In this document: positions 7,549-17,337 of the stretch, in pieces
Layout of the letters: each line of letters opens with the position of its first letter
Numbering within the stretch: the stretch's first letter is position 1
Assembly (NCBI GenBank): GCA_002733995.1
Contig: NVXR01000036.1
Span: forward strand, 1 to 64,000
Length of the DNA: 64,000 bases
Direction of reading: 5' to 3'
From: Desulfotalea sp.
GTDB lineage: Bacteria > Desulfobacterota > Desulfobulbia > Desulfobulbales > Desulfocapsaceae
Position numbers and translations under genes: made by a program
The notes under the pieces: model-generated
What the model was told of the DNA's origin: nothing
Seen by the model: only the letters and a program-made list of their open reading frames with translations
Databases searched by the model: none

Positions 7549-10218
7549 CTATGCCATTTTTTGCAAACGTTCTTTTGCTTCAACAATTTTCGCCATCTTA
7601 GCGTCCAAGGCCGCTTTCTCCTGCTGGACCTTTTCAACTACTGCGTCTGGTGCATTGGCGAGAAATTTTTCATTGGAAAGTTTGCCAGTAACCTGCTTAT
7701 ACTTGGCCTCCACTTTTTTCTCTTCTCGTCCAAGCTTTACCAACTCAGCCTGCACATCGACCAGCCCTTTAAGCGGTACAAATATCTCTATGTCATTATA
7801 GATATAGGTCGCCGCATCGGCCGGTTTAGCCGCATCATGGCTGACAACAAAACTATTCAAACGTGTAATATCCGCAACGGCTGATTCATTTGCTTGCAAT
7901 AATTTTATTTTTTCAGGATCACTGCAAAGTACGAGCACATCAATTTTCATAGATGGATGAACATCCGCCTCAGAACGAATATTTCTGATGCCGGTGATAA
8001 TCCCCATGAGAAGTTCCATCTCAGTATCAACCTTTTCATTTTCCCAATCAGGCTGAAGTTCAGGAAAAGGACTGGTTACAAGCAAGTCTCTCTCGCCTGG
8101 CAAAACGGACCAAATCTCCTCGGAAACAAATGGAGTTACCGGATGGATTAGCTTTAAAATGGTTTCAAGAACAACCAGAAGTGTACCCTGGGCTTGTTGT
8201 TTGGCCACAAGATTATCACTGAACAGATCCGCTTTAATCCACTCTAGATACCAATCGCAGTACTCATGCCAGATAAACTGATAGTTGGTGGAGGCAAAAT
8301 CATTAAACCTGTATTCATCAAGGGCTAAGCGAACATTTTTTATGGTAGCCGCCGTCCTACTGAGAATCCACTGGTGCACCAATGGAAGGTCTTGGGGATG
8401 AAGTACAACAGACTTTACCGAATCATCACAATCGGCAACATGCATCAAGGCAAATCTTGCCGCATTCCAAATTTTGTTAATAAAATGGCGATATCCCTCA
8501 ATCCTGTCTTCATCGAGTTTTATCTCTCTTCCCTGGGCAGCAAAAGCCGTGAGAGTAAAGCGCATGGCATCGGTTCCATACTCCTTCATCACAACCAGAG
8601 GATCGATAACATTACCCGTTGATTTGGACATCTTTTTCCCGTGCTTATCACGAACAAGAGCATGAAGATACACATCTTTAAACGGGACCTCATCCATAAT
8701 GTGCAGCCCCATCATCATCATTCTAGCGACCCAGAAAAAGAGGATGTCAAAACTTGTAATAAGCACAGAGGTTGGATAAAAGGTTTCCAATTCTTTTGTT
8801 TTCTCAGGCCAGCCCATGGTCGAAAACGGCCAGAGGGCAGACGAGAACCAGGTGTCAAGCACATCTGTTTCTTGGGTAAGTTTTGTTGAAGAACATTTTT
8901 GACAGCTGGCAGGCGCCGATGTCTCCACCATGAGTTCACCACAATCATCACAGGTCCATGCTGGAATGCGATGTCCCCACCAGATCTGCCGCGAGATACA
9001 CCAGTCACGGATATTGTCCATCCAGCTATAGAAGGTGTTGTACCAGGTTTTCGGATAGATGTTTATTCGCCCATCTTTCACCGCATCAACAGCTTTTGCA
9101 GCAAGGGGTTTTACCGAGACAAACCACTGTAGCGAGGTGGTGGGTTCAATTACTGTTTTGCAGCGATAACAATGGCCAACCGCATGGTCATACTCTTCAA
9201 CCTTTTCTAAGAAGCCGAGACGATCAAGATCTTCTACAATTTTCTTTCGACATTCAAAACGTTCAAGGCCGCAATACTCCCCTGCAGCTTCGTTCATAAA
9301 GCCCTTCTCATCTATTACTTTCAGACGGGGCAGAGAATGGCGCAGGCCGATTTCATAATCATCGCGATCGTGGGATGGGGTAACCTTAAGAGCCCCTGTT
9401 CCAAATTCTCTATCAACGTGACCATCAAACACAACGGGAAGAATACGGTCGGTGAGGGGCAGTTTAATACCTATTTTTGCGAGATGCTGATATCGCTCAT
9501 CTTTTGGATGTACTGCAATGCCCGTATCTCCAAGCATAGTTTCAGGCCTGGTGGTCGCAACAACGAGAGAACCGGAGCCATCGGCATAGGGATAACGAAC
9601 ATGATAAAGTTTTCCTTTTGTATCCTCATGCTCAACCTCATCATCGGCAAGGGCAGTCTCACAACGAGGGCACCAGTTTACGATGTAATCTCCCTTGTAA
9701 ATAAGTCCTTCTTTATACAAACGAACAAAGACTTCCTTTACAGCGTCTGACAGCCCTTCATCCATAGTAAATCGCTCACGTTCCCAATCACAGGAAGCGC
9801 CAAGCTTTTTCAACTGATGAATGATAGTACCGCCTTTTTCTTTTCTCCACTCCCATACCTTTTCAACAAATGCTTCTCGCCCAAGATCATCACGGGTCTT
9901 GCCCTCCGTTGCCAGCTGCCGTTCAACGACATTCTGGGTGGCAATACCGGCATGGTCAGTGCCCGGGACCCAAATAGTATTGTCTCCGCACATCCGTCTA
10001 TAGCGGGTAAGAATATCCTGGAGGGTATTGTTGAGAGCATGTCCAACATGGAGAACACCCGTCACGTTAGGTGGGGGAATAACTATTGAATGTGCAGGTT
10101 TACCTTCTTCCATTTTGGCGGAAAAGCTGCCTGCCTGCTGCCAACGGTCGAGCCATTTATCTTCAACGGCTTCAAATTCATACCCTTTACTCAATAGTTT
10201 ATCGTCTTTTTTAGTCAT
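7549..10218 (-). CDS. valS: Valyl-tRNA synthetase
   Basis: Class I aminoacyl-tRNA synthetase that charges tRNA-Val and edits misactivated threonine. The length, 889 residues, fits the bacterial enzyme. The HIGH-type motif is PPPNVTGVLHVGHAL near residue 50, the KMSKS loop lies near 525 (GKKMSKSTGNVIDP), and the editing domain lies between them with VATTRPETMLGDTGIAVHP near 220. Residues from about 820 to the end form the coiled-coil tRNA-binding arm typical of ValRS. Two CxxC pairs near 425-445 (CDDCGEL...CQKCSS) suggest a small zinc site in the inserted region. It is the first gene of a valS-nadC operon. I saw no T-box leader upstream, as expected outside Gram-positives. Confidence 0.98.
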   Translation of the reverse strand: MTKKDDKLLSKGYEFEAVEDKWLDRWQQAGSFSAKMEEGKPAHSIVIPPPNVTGVLHVGHALNNTLQDILTRYRRMCGDNTIWVPGTDHAGIATQNVVERQLATEGKTRDDLGREAFVEKVWEWRKEKGGTIIHQLKKLGASCDWERERFTMDEGLSDAVKEVFVRLYKEGLIYKGDYIVNWCPRCETALADDEVEHEDTKGKLYHVRYPYADGSGSLVVATTRPETMLGDTGIAVHPKDERYQHLAKIGIKLPLTDRILPVVFDGHVDREFGTGALKVTPSHDRDDYEIGLRHSLPRLKVIDEKGFMNEAAGEYCGLERFECRKKIVEDLDRLGFLEKVEEYDHAVGHCYRCKTVIEPTTSLQWFVSVKPLAAKAVDAVKDGRINIYPKTWYNTFYSWMDNIRDWCISRQIWWGHRIPAWTCDDCGELMVETSAPASCQKCSSTKLTQETDVLDTWFSSALWPFSTMGWPEKTKELETFYPTSVLITSFDILFFWVARMMMMGLHIMDEVPFKDVYLHALVRDKHGKKMSKSTGNVIDPLVVMKEYGTDAMRFTLTAFAAQGREIKLDEDRIEGYRHFINKIWNAARFALMHVADCDDSVKSVVLHPQDLPLVHQWILSRTAATIKNVRLALDEYRFNDFASTNYQFIWHEYCDWYLEWIKADLFSDNLVAKQQAQGTLLVVLETILKLIHPVTPFVSEEIWSVLPGERDLLVTSPFPELQPDWENEKVDTEMELLMGIITGIRNIRSEADVHPSMKIDVLVLCSDPEKIKLLQANESAVADITRLNSFVVSHDAAKPADAATYIYNDIEIFVPLKGLVDVQAELVKLGREEKKVEAKYKQVTGKLSNEKFLANAPDAVVEKVQQEKAALDAKMAKIVEAKERLQKMA

Positions 10219-11076
10219 AATGTACTGATCTTTATTATTGATTTATTAACCCTGCGCATCAAGCGCACCATCTTGGAAATTAACTATGAAATTACGAGAA
10301 TTCAACAGTTATCATCTATAGTAAAAAAAAAGCACCATTTTTTACCCTAAAATCATCCAACAATTATTTATTTTGCCTTTTTCTGGTTGATTTTCCACCC
10401 ATCTTTGCTGCAATACGCAACCCAACAGAACGGGACAAACAACCAAATATTTTAGCCACGCAACAGCAACATACCCGCCAGTAAAACCTCTGAACTACCA
10501 CCTCCGCCTACAACGATATTTATCAACAGAAAGCCAACGTTGAAGCACTAGCCACGGAAAACAACTTCAGTTACGCTACGGTGGTTACAATACAGTTAGA
10601 GTCCTAGCTCTGCTACCCACAGCGATACTACCTGTTTTTTTTGGAGGGCCGGGAGAGGTCATAGCATTTGTGGTCCCCATCACCCCAGCAACAGGAAGTA
10701 AGACTGTGGGGTATCCTTCGAGGCAACAAGAGATACTTGAATCCATAGACAGACCATACACCACCTATAATTTTGGCGTTGCAGGAAAAAGGATATATCG
10801 GTGTGTAAAGCAAAATAAAACAGAAGCCAACGCCATTCCGGCTGATGTATCCGCACCAGAAAGGTACAAAGAAAATTCACAGTGGCCAACCGCGGCAAAC
10901 AACTCCGCTGAACCTTCAGCTCAGGATTGATAGGCCGAAGGTGTTACTCTCATTATGCCAACACTCCCCCCGAGTGACCAAGTTAGTTGGCAGTGCTCAT
11001 CCCCGCCCAAGGCAAGACAATGCTAAAGGCGCCAGCCTTCAAAGATGACACAAGCACACACAAGGTGATCCCAATA
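10219..11076. other. 860-nt gene-free stretch
   Basis: Between the start of valS and the 3' end of the dGTPase gene no reading frame looks coding: the available frames are short, overlap on both strands and have no ribosome-binding site or family resemblance. Long A and T runs (for example 10320-10345) give way to more balanced sequence after 10400. It may be an eroded gene, but I could not recover a family. Confidence 0.5.
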
Positions 11077-12171
11077 TTATGTAACACTCCACGGTTCCGG
11101 CATAAACACCTTCTGGTACACGGCCAAGGCGTAGCGATCGGTCATACCCGCTATATAATCACAGACATGACGATGGGCATCACGTTCATCCGCCCACCCC
11201 TCTAGCCCCCTGCTTGTCACCCACTCGCCCCCACGGATTCGCACAATGCCGTTTTCCATGAAATGGTTATAGAGATCGCGGATAATCCTTTGGGCTTTTA
11301 CGAATTCATTATGCACCTTATAATAGGTGTAAACATTGTCGTAAAGAAAGGTTCGCAAGCTATTAATTGCCTCCAGCATAATATCACTGATATGTAAATC
11401 ACCATCGGCTGCTGCAAGCGTCTCAACGATGAGATCGCGCACCATCGCCCCTATACGCATCGAATGCCGTTCTCCCACAACCTTATTTATAGACTGTGGC
11501 AAATCCGTTTCTTTTAAAATCCCAGCCCTAACAGCATCATCCAAATCATGATTAACATAGGCAATAATATCTGCCAACCGCACCACCTGCCCTTCCAGTG
11601 TCACCGCAATCTTTGATTTATCCCTGGGCAGAATCGCACCCCTTCCCTTTGAATGACGGACAATACCATTGCGTACTTCAAAGGTAAGGTTGAGTCCTTT
11701 GCCATCATTTTCCAGGTAATCAACAACGCGCAGACTATGGATGTAGTGCCGAAATCCACCGGGATGTAATTCGTTAAGAGTGACCTCGCCCGCATGCCCA
11801 AATGGTGTATGACCAAGATCATGCCCAAGGGCAATAGCCTCAGTAAGCGGCTCATTAAGACATAGGGCGGAAGCTATGGTTCGAGCAATCTGAGAGACCT
11901 CCAGAACATGGGTCAAGCGAGTCCGGTAATGGTCCCCCGTCGGCGCTAAAAAGACCTGGGTCTTATGCTTGAGGCGTCTGAATGTTTTCGAATGGGTAAT
12001 GCGATCACGATCGCGCTGAAAAGGGAGACGAATATCCCCCCCATCTTCGACTTCATCAACATGTCTTCCAGAGGAATCTTTATTAAGAGCCGCAAAAGGC
12101 GATAATATTTCTTCTTCTCGTAGTTCTAGCTGATACTTTATCGACTTTCCTATAACCGGTACAAATGACAT
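11077..12171 (-). CDS. dgt: Deoxyguanosinetriphosphate triphosphohydrolase-like HD protein
   Basis: Predicted dNTP triphosphohydrolase that hydrolyses dGTP (and often other dNTPs) to the nucleoside and tripyrophosphate. In the 364-residue sequence the HD metal site is clear: RRLKHKTQVF then RTRLTHVLEVSQIARTIA (His of the HD fold, near residue 88) and LGHDLGHTPFGHAGE (His-Asp pair, near residue 115). A later YVNHDLDDA near residue 207 supplies the final Asp. The N-terminal DRDRITHS and FRRLKHKTQV segments match the shorter dGTPase-like subfamily rather than E. coli Dgt itself. It stands alone, with gene-poor DNA on both sides. Confidence 0.93.
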   Translation of the reverse strand: MSFVPVIGKSIKYQLELREEEILSPFAALNKDSSGRHVDEVEDGGDIRLPFQRDRDRITHSKTFRRLKHKTQVFLAPTGDHYRTRLTHVLEVSQIARTIASALCLNEPLTEAIALGHDLGHTPFGHAGEVTLNELHPGGFRHYIHSLRVVDYLENDGKGLNLTFEVRNGIVRHSKGRGAILPRDKSKIAVTLEGQVVRLADIIAYVNHDLDDAVRAGILKETDLPQSINKVVGERHSMRIGAMVRDLIVETLAAADGDLHISDIMLEAINSLRTFLYDNVYTYYKVHNEFVKAQRIIRDLYNHFMENGIVRIRGGEWVTSRGLEGWADERDAHRHVCDYIAGMTDRYALAVYQKVFMPEPWSVT

Positions 12172-12874
12172 TGTTCCCTGTTGGCTGTATTCTGGCGACT
12201 GATAAATACGTAAACGATATTTATTTAGTATTCCATAAATGCTGTTCTTAGTTAAACCACGCCTCAGTTATGATTTCAACAACTTACCCCTCCCCCGTAA
12301 CCTCCTTCCCCTGTCAACAGGCAGACATAGAACACTGTTTATTCGTGATATTGTGCACTTACTACTCAACAGCTCCTGTTACTCCAGTAGATGAAAAAAA
12401 TGCAATCGCCCATGCGAATCGTCCAGACACCCTGGAGAGACAACTCATATCGGCCATAAAACTTGAGAGCTACAGGAACAAAAACCCATAGAACAGAAAA
12501 ATCACCGGAGCTGTCATCCACTAAACCCAGCATAATCATGAAAGACTTCACCTTGAGGACCTACCCAAACATGCGATAAAAACCAACAAGCAAGGAATGG
12601 CGACAAACAGCTTTCAGCCCCGCCTGCAACAGAGACCGTTGCATGTCACCTACAGATGATGTTTCAGGGGACAACTGTTTTTCGCCCTCTGAAACTTGAC
12701 AAGTATACTAATAGTTAGAATTATTATCTGCTGATCCGAACAAATCGGAACTTTTATAAATGGTTGGATAAATACCTTCACTAAATTATTTTTCCCCATG
12801 CCAAGCCAGCAGATCATTTTTAAGGTTCTAAATGAAGTTAGCAGAACAACTCAATCATATAACAGGAGAATATC
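12172..12874. other. 700-nt gene-free stretch with a hairpin upstream of tpx
   Basis: I see no coding frame. A clear inverted repeat, GTTTCAG...CTGAAAC, spans 12661-12695. Directly after it lies TTGACA (12696-12701), with A/T-rich sequence offering TAGAAT or TATTAT at non-ideal spacings. The pair may be the tpx promoter with an operator-like repeat, which I hold only loosely. Confidence 0.4.
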
Positions 12875-13375
12875 ATGGCCAAGATAACCCTTAAAGGTAA
12901 CGAGATAGAGACAGTAGGATCACTTCCCAAAGTAGGCAGTAAAGCTCCCAGCTTTACCGTGGTTGCAACCGACTTGTCCGAAGTAAACCTCAAAGACTAT
13001 GCAGGAAAAACCGTTATTCTCAACATATTCCCCTCGGTGGATACCGGCGTATGCGCAGCTTCAACCAGGCGTTTTAACAGTGAGGCGGGGAAAAGTGATA
13101 ATACCGTTGTCCTCTGTGTTTCAGCAGATCTTCCCTTTGCACATGGTCGGTTCTGTGAAGTAGAGGGCTTAAAAGATGTTATTCCAGTCTCCGTGTTCAG
13201 ATCGGCTGAATTTGGTACCGCCTATGGGCAAACCATCAGCACGGGACCTTTGGCCGGCCTCTTGGCACGGGCTGTTGTTGTTATCGATCCAGCAGGAGAA
13301 GTGAAATATACTGAGCAGGTTCCCGAAATCACCCAAGAACCCGACTACGATGCTGCTCTTAACGCAATTGGTTAA
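12875..13375 (+). CDS. tpx: Thiol peroxidase (Tpx-type peroxiredoxin)
   Basis: Reduces hydrogen peroxide and alkyl hydroperoxides using thioredoxin. The 166-residue protein has the signature FPSVDTGVCAASTRRFN with the peroxidatic Cys60, and the resolving Cys94 in HGRFCEVEGL; Thr57 and Arg residues of the active site are in place. The spacing matches E. coli Tpx (Cys61/Cys95). The start at ATG 12875 follows ACAGGAG with good spacing. It is transcribed alone, preceded by a hairpin and a possible promoter near 12700, and followed by a G/C-rich inverted repeat (about 13401-13434). Oxidative-stress defence suits an anaerobe that meets oxygen. Confidence 0.96.
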   Translation: MAKITLKGNEIETVGSLPKVGSKAPSFTVVATDLSEVNLKDYAGKTVILNIFPSVDTGVCAASTRRFNSEAGKSDNTVVLCVSADLPFAHGRFCEVEGLKDVIPVSVFRSAEFGTAYGQTISTGPLAGLLARAVVVIDPAGEVKYTEQVPEITQEPDYDAALNAIG

Positions 13376-13703
13376 CAATCGACGCAACAAACCTAGTAAA
13401 ATCGGCGTGCCACTGAACGGGGCCATGCCGATTGCCTAGAGCCAAACAACTTTTTAACAGCATCTCTTGAGCATTTCCCGGTAACAGGTTCAGTTCTTCA
13501 CCCCGCTGAGCACCCAACCACCGAAAAAATGCTCATGGATCTGCACGTATTGCAAAGAGTTCTCCCATGGCTTAATATCATCGATACCATTGAACATAAA
13601 CGAGAGATCTTAGAGGGCAATTGCAACAACGCAAGAGGTGCGGTTGTCCGATTGGTAGGTAAACAAGAGGACACAAGAACCTCTCTTCGAAGAGACCGCA
13701 CAG
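13376..13703. other. Spacer between tpx and ogt
   Basis: An imperfect inverted repeat AATCGGCGTG...CATGCCGATT (about 13401-13434) follows tpx but has no T-run. A frame at 13529-13735 encodes 68 residues overlapping the start of ogt in another phase; it resembles nothing I know and I do not call it a gene. Confidence 0.4.
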
Positions 13704-14183
13704 ATGATGTTGAAATTTTACTGTTATCTCAATAGCCCTATCGGCAAACTTCTTCTGGAAGGCCACGAAAAGGCGCTGACAGGAATTTTCTTCCCAAAGA
13801 CATGGACAGAGAGAAACATTGATGATTGCCTATTGAACAAATCACATTTCACCGGGGTCATCAATCAGCTCGAAGAATATTTCCGCGGACAAAGACAAGA
13901 TTTCGATCTGGTTCTTGATCTCAGAGGTACCAAATTTCAAAAACAAGTATGGCAGGAATTGACAACAATTCCCTATGGGGTAACCTGCAGCTATGCTGAT
14001 ATTGCACTGGCCATAAATAACCCTAAAGGATGCCGAGCTGTAGGAATGGCCAACGGTAAAAACCCAATCCCTATTATCATTCCCTGCCACCGCGTCATTG
14101 GTAAAAACGGAACCCTGACCGGTTTTGGCGGCGGCCTGGACATCAAGCAACAACTCCTGGAGCTAGAGAGAAAACATCTGTAA
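13704..14183 (+). CDS. ogt: Methylated-DNA--protein-cysteine methyltransferase
   Basis: Suicide repair protein that transfers the alkyl group from O6-alkylguanine in DNA to its own cysteine. The 159-residue length fits the Ogt/MGMT type without an Ada N-terminal domain. The active-site motif is PCHRVI with Cys128. The DNA-binding helix and arginine finger lie in GCRAVGMANGKNPIPIII (about 109-126), and GFGGGLDIKQQLLELE closes the fold. The gene lies 35 nt before prsK on the same strand, so they may share a transcript, but there is no functional link. Confidence 0.95.
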   Translation: MMLKFYCYLNSPIGKLLLEGHEKALTGIFFPKTWTERNIDDCLLNKSHFTGVINQLEEYFRGQRQDFDLVLDLRGTKFQKQVWQELTTIPYGVTCSYADIALAINNPKGCRAVGMANGKNPIPIIIPCHRVIGKNGTLTGFGGGLDIKQQLLELERKHL

Positions 14184-14218
14184 TACCGCTCAACAGCGGT
14201 GCAACCTATCTAATTGCC

Positions 14219-16318
14219 ATGTTACTCCATCTTTTTTACACCCTGAATGTATTGCTCTGTCTCTCGGGTCTATTGCACTACCAGAAAAAAAGCCATGCAA
14301 AGCAGTTCACTCTAGCCCTCATCCAGACATTATTCTCTTTACCTCTCCTTGCCTGCGAATACCTCTACCTTGCCTTCAATAGTAACGAGCAAGCAGGTCA
14401 GTTGATATTCTTTTCAGAAATCATCTTCATACTTATCTGGCTCTCCCTCGCAATACGCATGCTCCGGGCAGCACAAACAACCGTTAGTGCCAACAAACAC
14501 CTTTTCACCATTGAATTTCTGGCCGGACTAGCCATACTCTCATTAGCCCTGTATTTCCTCACGACTCGCTCTGTTTTTGATTTTTCGAATGGTAAAATAA
14601 CTTTTCCCCATTATGGCGTTATTTACTTCTCAACCCTTTTAACTCTCTTCACAACTCTCTACAGTTCATGGAAAATTGAAGCATTTTGGCAATCATTGGA
14701 CAAATCTGAACGTTGGAAATACAAGTTTTTCGTTGTTGGCTGTTTTTTAATCTGTGGCTCTTTTGCCTGGAGCTGCTCATATAGACTTACCTATATGCTT
14801 ATATATAAAGAGCATCTCCTGCTTTTGAGTTCCTTTTTATTTTTTGGCTGGCTCATGATGATCTATGATATTGCCCATTACAAATTACTAAAGCGAACAA
14901 TATATATTTCTCGAAAGGTCATCTATTCTTTTGTCTTTCCAACCCTCCTGGCAATGTACTTTTTTGCCTTTGGGGTTATCACCATTACCATGAAGACCTT
15001 TGGGGTGGAGATGTTTTTTGTCCTGAAATGGCTGCTAACCGCCTTCGGCCTGGTTGTCATCGTTCTCTTTGGTTTTTCTGGTAAAATTCGTCGTCGTGGC
15101 CATTTCTTTATCAGTACCTACTTCTACACGAACAAATATGAATACCGAGACGAATGGCTCGCCCTTTCCGAACATTTGCAAGGTGCCCAAAACGAAACAG
15201 AAGTGATACAGGCACTACGGGACGTACTTACAGAGTGTCTGTATACTGTTGAAATTTTCATCTGGATAGGAGGTTCAGAAAACAATCAAGATTTCAAACT
15301 TATCTCCTGGGATAAAGATTTCAACAATAGCGACTGGGACAACAGCATACCGGCAGAAGACGCCCTCATACGTTACCTCGGCAACCACTCATATTTTCAT
15401 ATTGAAGCAAGAGAACACCCACCCCAATGGGCTGAGGTAAGAGAGAAAAAAAGAGAACTGATAGACTCGCTACAACTCAAGCTCATTGCCCCTATCTCAA
15501 TCCACAATCACCTCTCTGGTTTAATCGGCCTTGGTGCAGAATATACGGCAGGAGAATACAGCTACGACGACTTCGACCTCCTCAAAGCTCTTGGCAGTCA
15601 AACAGCTTCGGCCCTGCTTGCGATACGCATAGCCGAAGAACTGGCAAAAAACCGAGAGCAGCAAGCCTGGAGCCGACTATCAACATTTGTCCTCCATGAT
15701 ATCAAAAACGCGGCCACCATGCTTTCCCTTCTCCAGGAAAATGCCCCGGCACATATCCACGAGCCGGAGTTTCAAAATGACATGCTTGAGCTGGTTGACG
15801 ACACCCTGATACGGATGAAAAGAGTGGAAGAGCGATTAGGAACGCTCAAGGAGGACATTGAACTTAACTTACAGGATATAGCATTAAAACCGTTCCTCGT
15901 TAGCTGCAGCCAGCATATGATGAAACAAATTCCCTCGATACAGATATCAGTCACCGAAACAGACGGACTCTCTATACATAGTGATCCTGATCTTCTTCAT
16001 TCGATTCTAGAAAATTTATTCATCAACGCCTCCCAAGCCCAGGAAAACTGCCACGTAGAGATAAAGACCAGTCCCAATATAATAGCAGAACTTATCACAG
16101 TAACACTTTCAGATAATGGCCCAGGAATAGCTAAGATCCTCCTTCCGGAGGCTCTTTTCGAGCCGTTTAGGACAACGAAAGACGGTGGAAGTGGTATTGG
16201 ACTCTGGCAGGTCAAAAAATTACTAACTAATATGGGGGGAGATATTACTGCCCAGAATATCCACGGAGGAGGCGCCCAGTTCACAATCCGGCTTCCCCGG
16301 GGACAAGGTGTCGAATAA
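14219..16318 (+). CDS. prsK: PEP-CTERM system histidine kinase PrsK
   Basis: Membrane sensor kinase paired with PrsR in organisms that sort proteins by exosortase. The first 290 residues form about eight hydrophobic segments. A GAF-like sensor domain follows (about 330-480), then an H-box FVLHDIKNAATMLSLL with the likely phosphoacceptor His493. The ATP-binding domain shows an N box (HSILENLFINASQA), G1 (ISDNGPGIA-type, here LSDNGPGIA) and G2 (TTKDGGSGIGLWQVKKL). The H-box form HDIKN and the N-terminal membrane domain match the PrsK family, and the presence of prsR and a PEP-CTERM protein next to it supports the assignment. The exosortase is not in the window. The signal sensed is unknown. Confidence 0.9.
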   Translation: MLLHLFYTLNVLLCLSGLLHYQKKSHAKQFTLALIQTLFSLPLLACEYLYLAFNSNEQAGQLIFFSEIIFILIWLSLAIRMLRAAQTTVSANKHLFTIEFLAGLAILSLALYFLTTRSVFDFSNGKITFPHYGVIYFSTLLTLFTTLYSSWKIEAFWQSLDKSERWKYKFFVVGCFLICGSFAWSCSYRLTYMLIYKEHLLLLSSFLFFGWLMMIYDIAHYKLLKRTIYISRKVIYSFVFPTLLAMYFFAFGVITITMKTFGVEMFFVLKWLLTAFGLVVIVLFGFSGKIRRRGHFFISTYFYTNKYEYRDEWLALSEHLQGAQNETEVIQALRDVLTECLYTVEIFIWIGGSENNQDFKLISWDKDFNNSDWDNSIPAEDALIRYLGNHSYFHIEAREHPPQWAEVREKKRELIDSLQLKLIAPISIHNHLSGLIGLGAEYTAGEYSYDDFDLLKALGSQTASALLAIRIAEELAKNREQQAWSRLSTFVLHDIKNAATMLSLLQENAPAHIHEPEFQNDMLELVDDTLIRMKRVEERLGTLKEDIELNLQDIALKPFLVSCSQHMMKQIPSIQISVTETDGLSIHSDPDLLHSILENLFINASQAQENCHVEIKTSPNIIAELITVTLSDNGPGIAKILLPEALFEPFRTTKDGGSGIGLWQVKKLLTNMGGDITAQNIHGGGAQFTIRLPRGQGVE

Positions 16319-16348
16319 CGTTACAACTTTCTTTTTATTGTGGGCAAT

Positions 16349-16383
16349 AAAAAATCCCTCAAGGATTACTCCCGGAGGGATTT
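16349..16383 (-). terminator. Terminator between convergent prsK and PEP-CTERM gene
   Basis: AAATCCCTC (16352-16360) and GAGGGATTT (16375-16383) form a perfect 9-bp stem with a 14-nt loop. On the minus strand the stem is followed by a run of T (six in total from the stem end), so it terminates the PEP-CTERM gene; it may also act for prsK. Confidence 0.8.
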
Positions 16384-16425
16384 ACATGAATCCTTAGCCT
16401 CTTTAAACAGACTAGAACAACACGT

Positions 16426-17016
16426 TTATGCCTTTTTGTGTGAGCGCTTACGACTATAACCGAATAAGCCTAAGGCCCCTGCACCAAAAAGCAGCATGGT
16501 GGAAGGCTCTGGAACCGGTGCGGCCTGGTTGTCATAATCAAGGTCAAATGTTGAAGTAGATATATGCAACTTCCCATCCCCAAAACTACCGTTTGCAGTA
16601 AGAGTTACCCCTAGATCAGCGCCAGTAGACCAAGAAGAAAAAGTTGAGGCTATATCAAATGATGAAACTGAAGGCGTATCCGTATACGTAAAACTCCAAT
16701 TACCCCAACTCCAGCCCTTACTTCCGCCTGGAGTTAATGTCCCCACAGCAACGCCTTCTACTTTAACTATATCATCGTTACCAGCAATCCAATAACCAGA
16801 AATCGTAAGGGAAGCACTGTTGACAATATCCCAAGGTACTTCAAAGTCCGCTGGTGTTGCGTGGGTATAACTTATACTATCACTGATCAGAAGACCTGCG
16901 ATAGGCCCCTCAGCGAGTATCACATCTAGAGTTTTCGTGTCAGAAAACATAAGCGCACTGGCACTGCCTGCCATGCAAAAAACCAATGCTACTGCAGTCA
17001 ATAATATTTTTTTCAT
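16426..17016 (-). CDS. PEP-CTERM sorting-domain protein
   Basis: A 196-residue exported protein. Residues 1-21 are a Sec signal peptide (MKKILLTAVALVFCMAGSASA). The C-terminal tail has the PEP-CTERM signal: VPEPST near residue 167, a hydrophobic helix MLLFGAGALGLFGYSRKR, and a basic end, recognised and processed by an exosortase. The body between is Ser/Thr/Gly-rich and beta-like (repeated SxSY, TLTANGSFGDGKLHIST), with no cysteines, typical of surface or matrix proteins of this class. It has AAGGAG just before ATG 17016 and a sigma-54-like promoter about 55 nt upstream, so its expression should depend on PrsR encoded next door. Confidence 0.92.
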   Translation of the reverse strand: MKKILLTAVALVFCMAGSASALMFSDTKTLDVILAEGPIAGLLISDSISYTHATPADFEVPWDIVNSASLTISGYWIAGNDDIVKVEGVAVGTLTPGGSKGWSWGNWSFTYTDTPSVSSFDIASTFSSWSTGADLGVTLTANGSFGDGKLHISTSTFDLDYDNQAAPVPEPSTMLLFGAGALGLFGYSRKRSHKKA

Positions 17017-17071
17017 TTTCTCTCCTTAAAATCAAGCAATAATATAAGAAACGATACCTATGTCCCCTACA

Positions 17072-17087
17072 TGCACATCTTATACCA
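17072..17087 (-). promoter_or_regulatory. Sigma-54-type promoter of the PEP-CTERM gene
   Basis: On the minus strand the site reads TGGTATAAGATGTGCA: GG, ten bases, then GC, with T before GG and TGCA at the -12 element. The match to TGGCACG-N4-TTGCA is 8 of the 12 specified positions (I count T, G, G, A, T, G, C, A). Transcription would start near 17060, about 45 nt before the ATG. PrsR is a sigma-54 activator, which supports the call. Confidence 0.6.
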
Positions 17088-17201
17088 ACAACACAATTGC
17101 CTGATTTCACAACAAAGAACCTAGCTTTTCCACCTCAAAGACAACCTGTGTAAAATTAATCGACACTAAAACAACATGGTCCTTTTGCCATTGAGGCTCG
17201 C

Positions 17202-17236
17202 AAACGTAAGAAACGTTTAATATAGCGCTATATTAA
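17202..17236. promoter_or_regulatory. Adjacent inverted repeats, possible PrsR enhancer site
   Basis: Two inverted repeats abut: AAACGT-AAGAA-ACGTTT (17202-17218) and the perfect 20-bp palindrome TTAATATAGCGCTATATTAA (17217-17236). They lie about 130-150 bp upstream of the sigma-54-like promoter of the PEP-CTERM gene and about 100 bp past the end of prsR, a normal distance for enhancer-binding sites. Confidence 0.5.
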
Positions 17237-17337
17237 TAAAAAAAAGAAAATCCAACGCAATCTGCCCCCAAAATGAGCTGGCAAAACATGTCGGATTTTT
17301 TAACAGTAAATAAGTTTAACACAATTCAATCAATGCA

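Noticed and set aside
17260..17282. TTGGGGGCAGATTGCG on the minus strand as a second sigma-54 promoter of the PEP-CTERM gene
   Set aside because: The GG and GC elements are nine bases apart instead of ten; the site at 17072-17087 has the right spacing.
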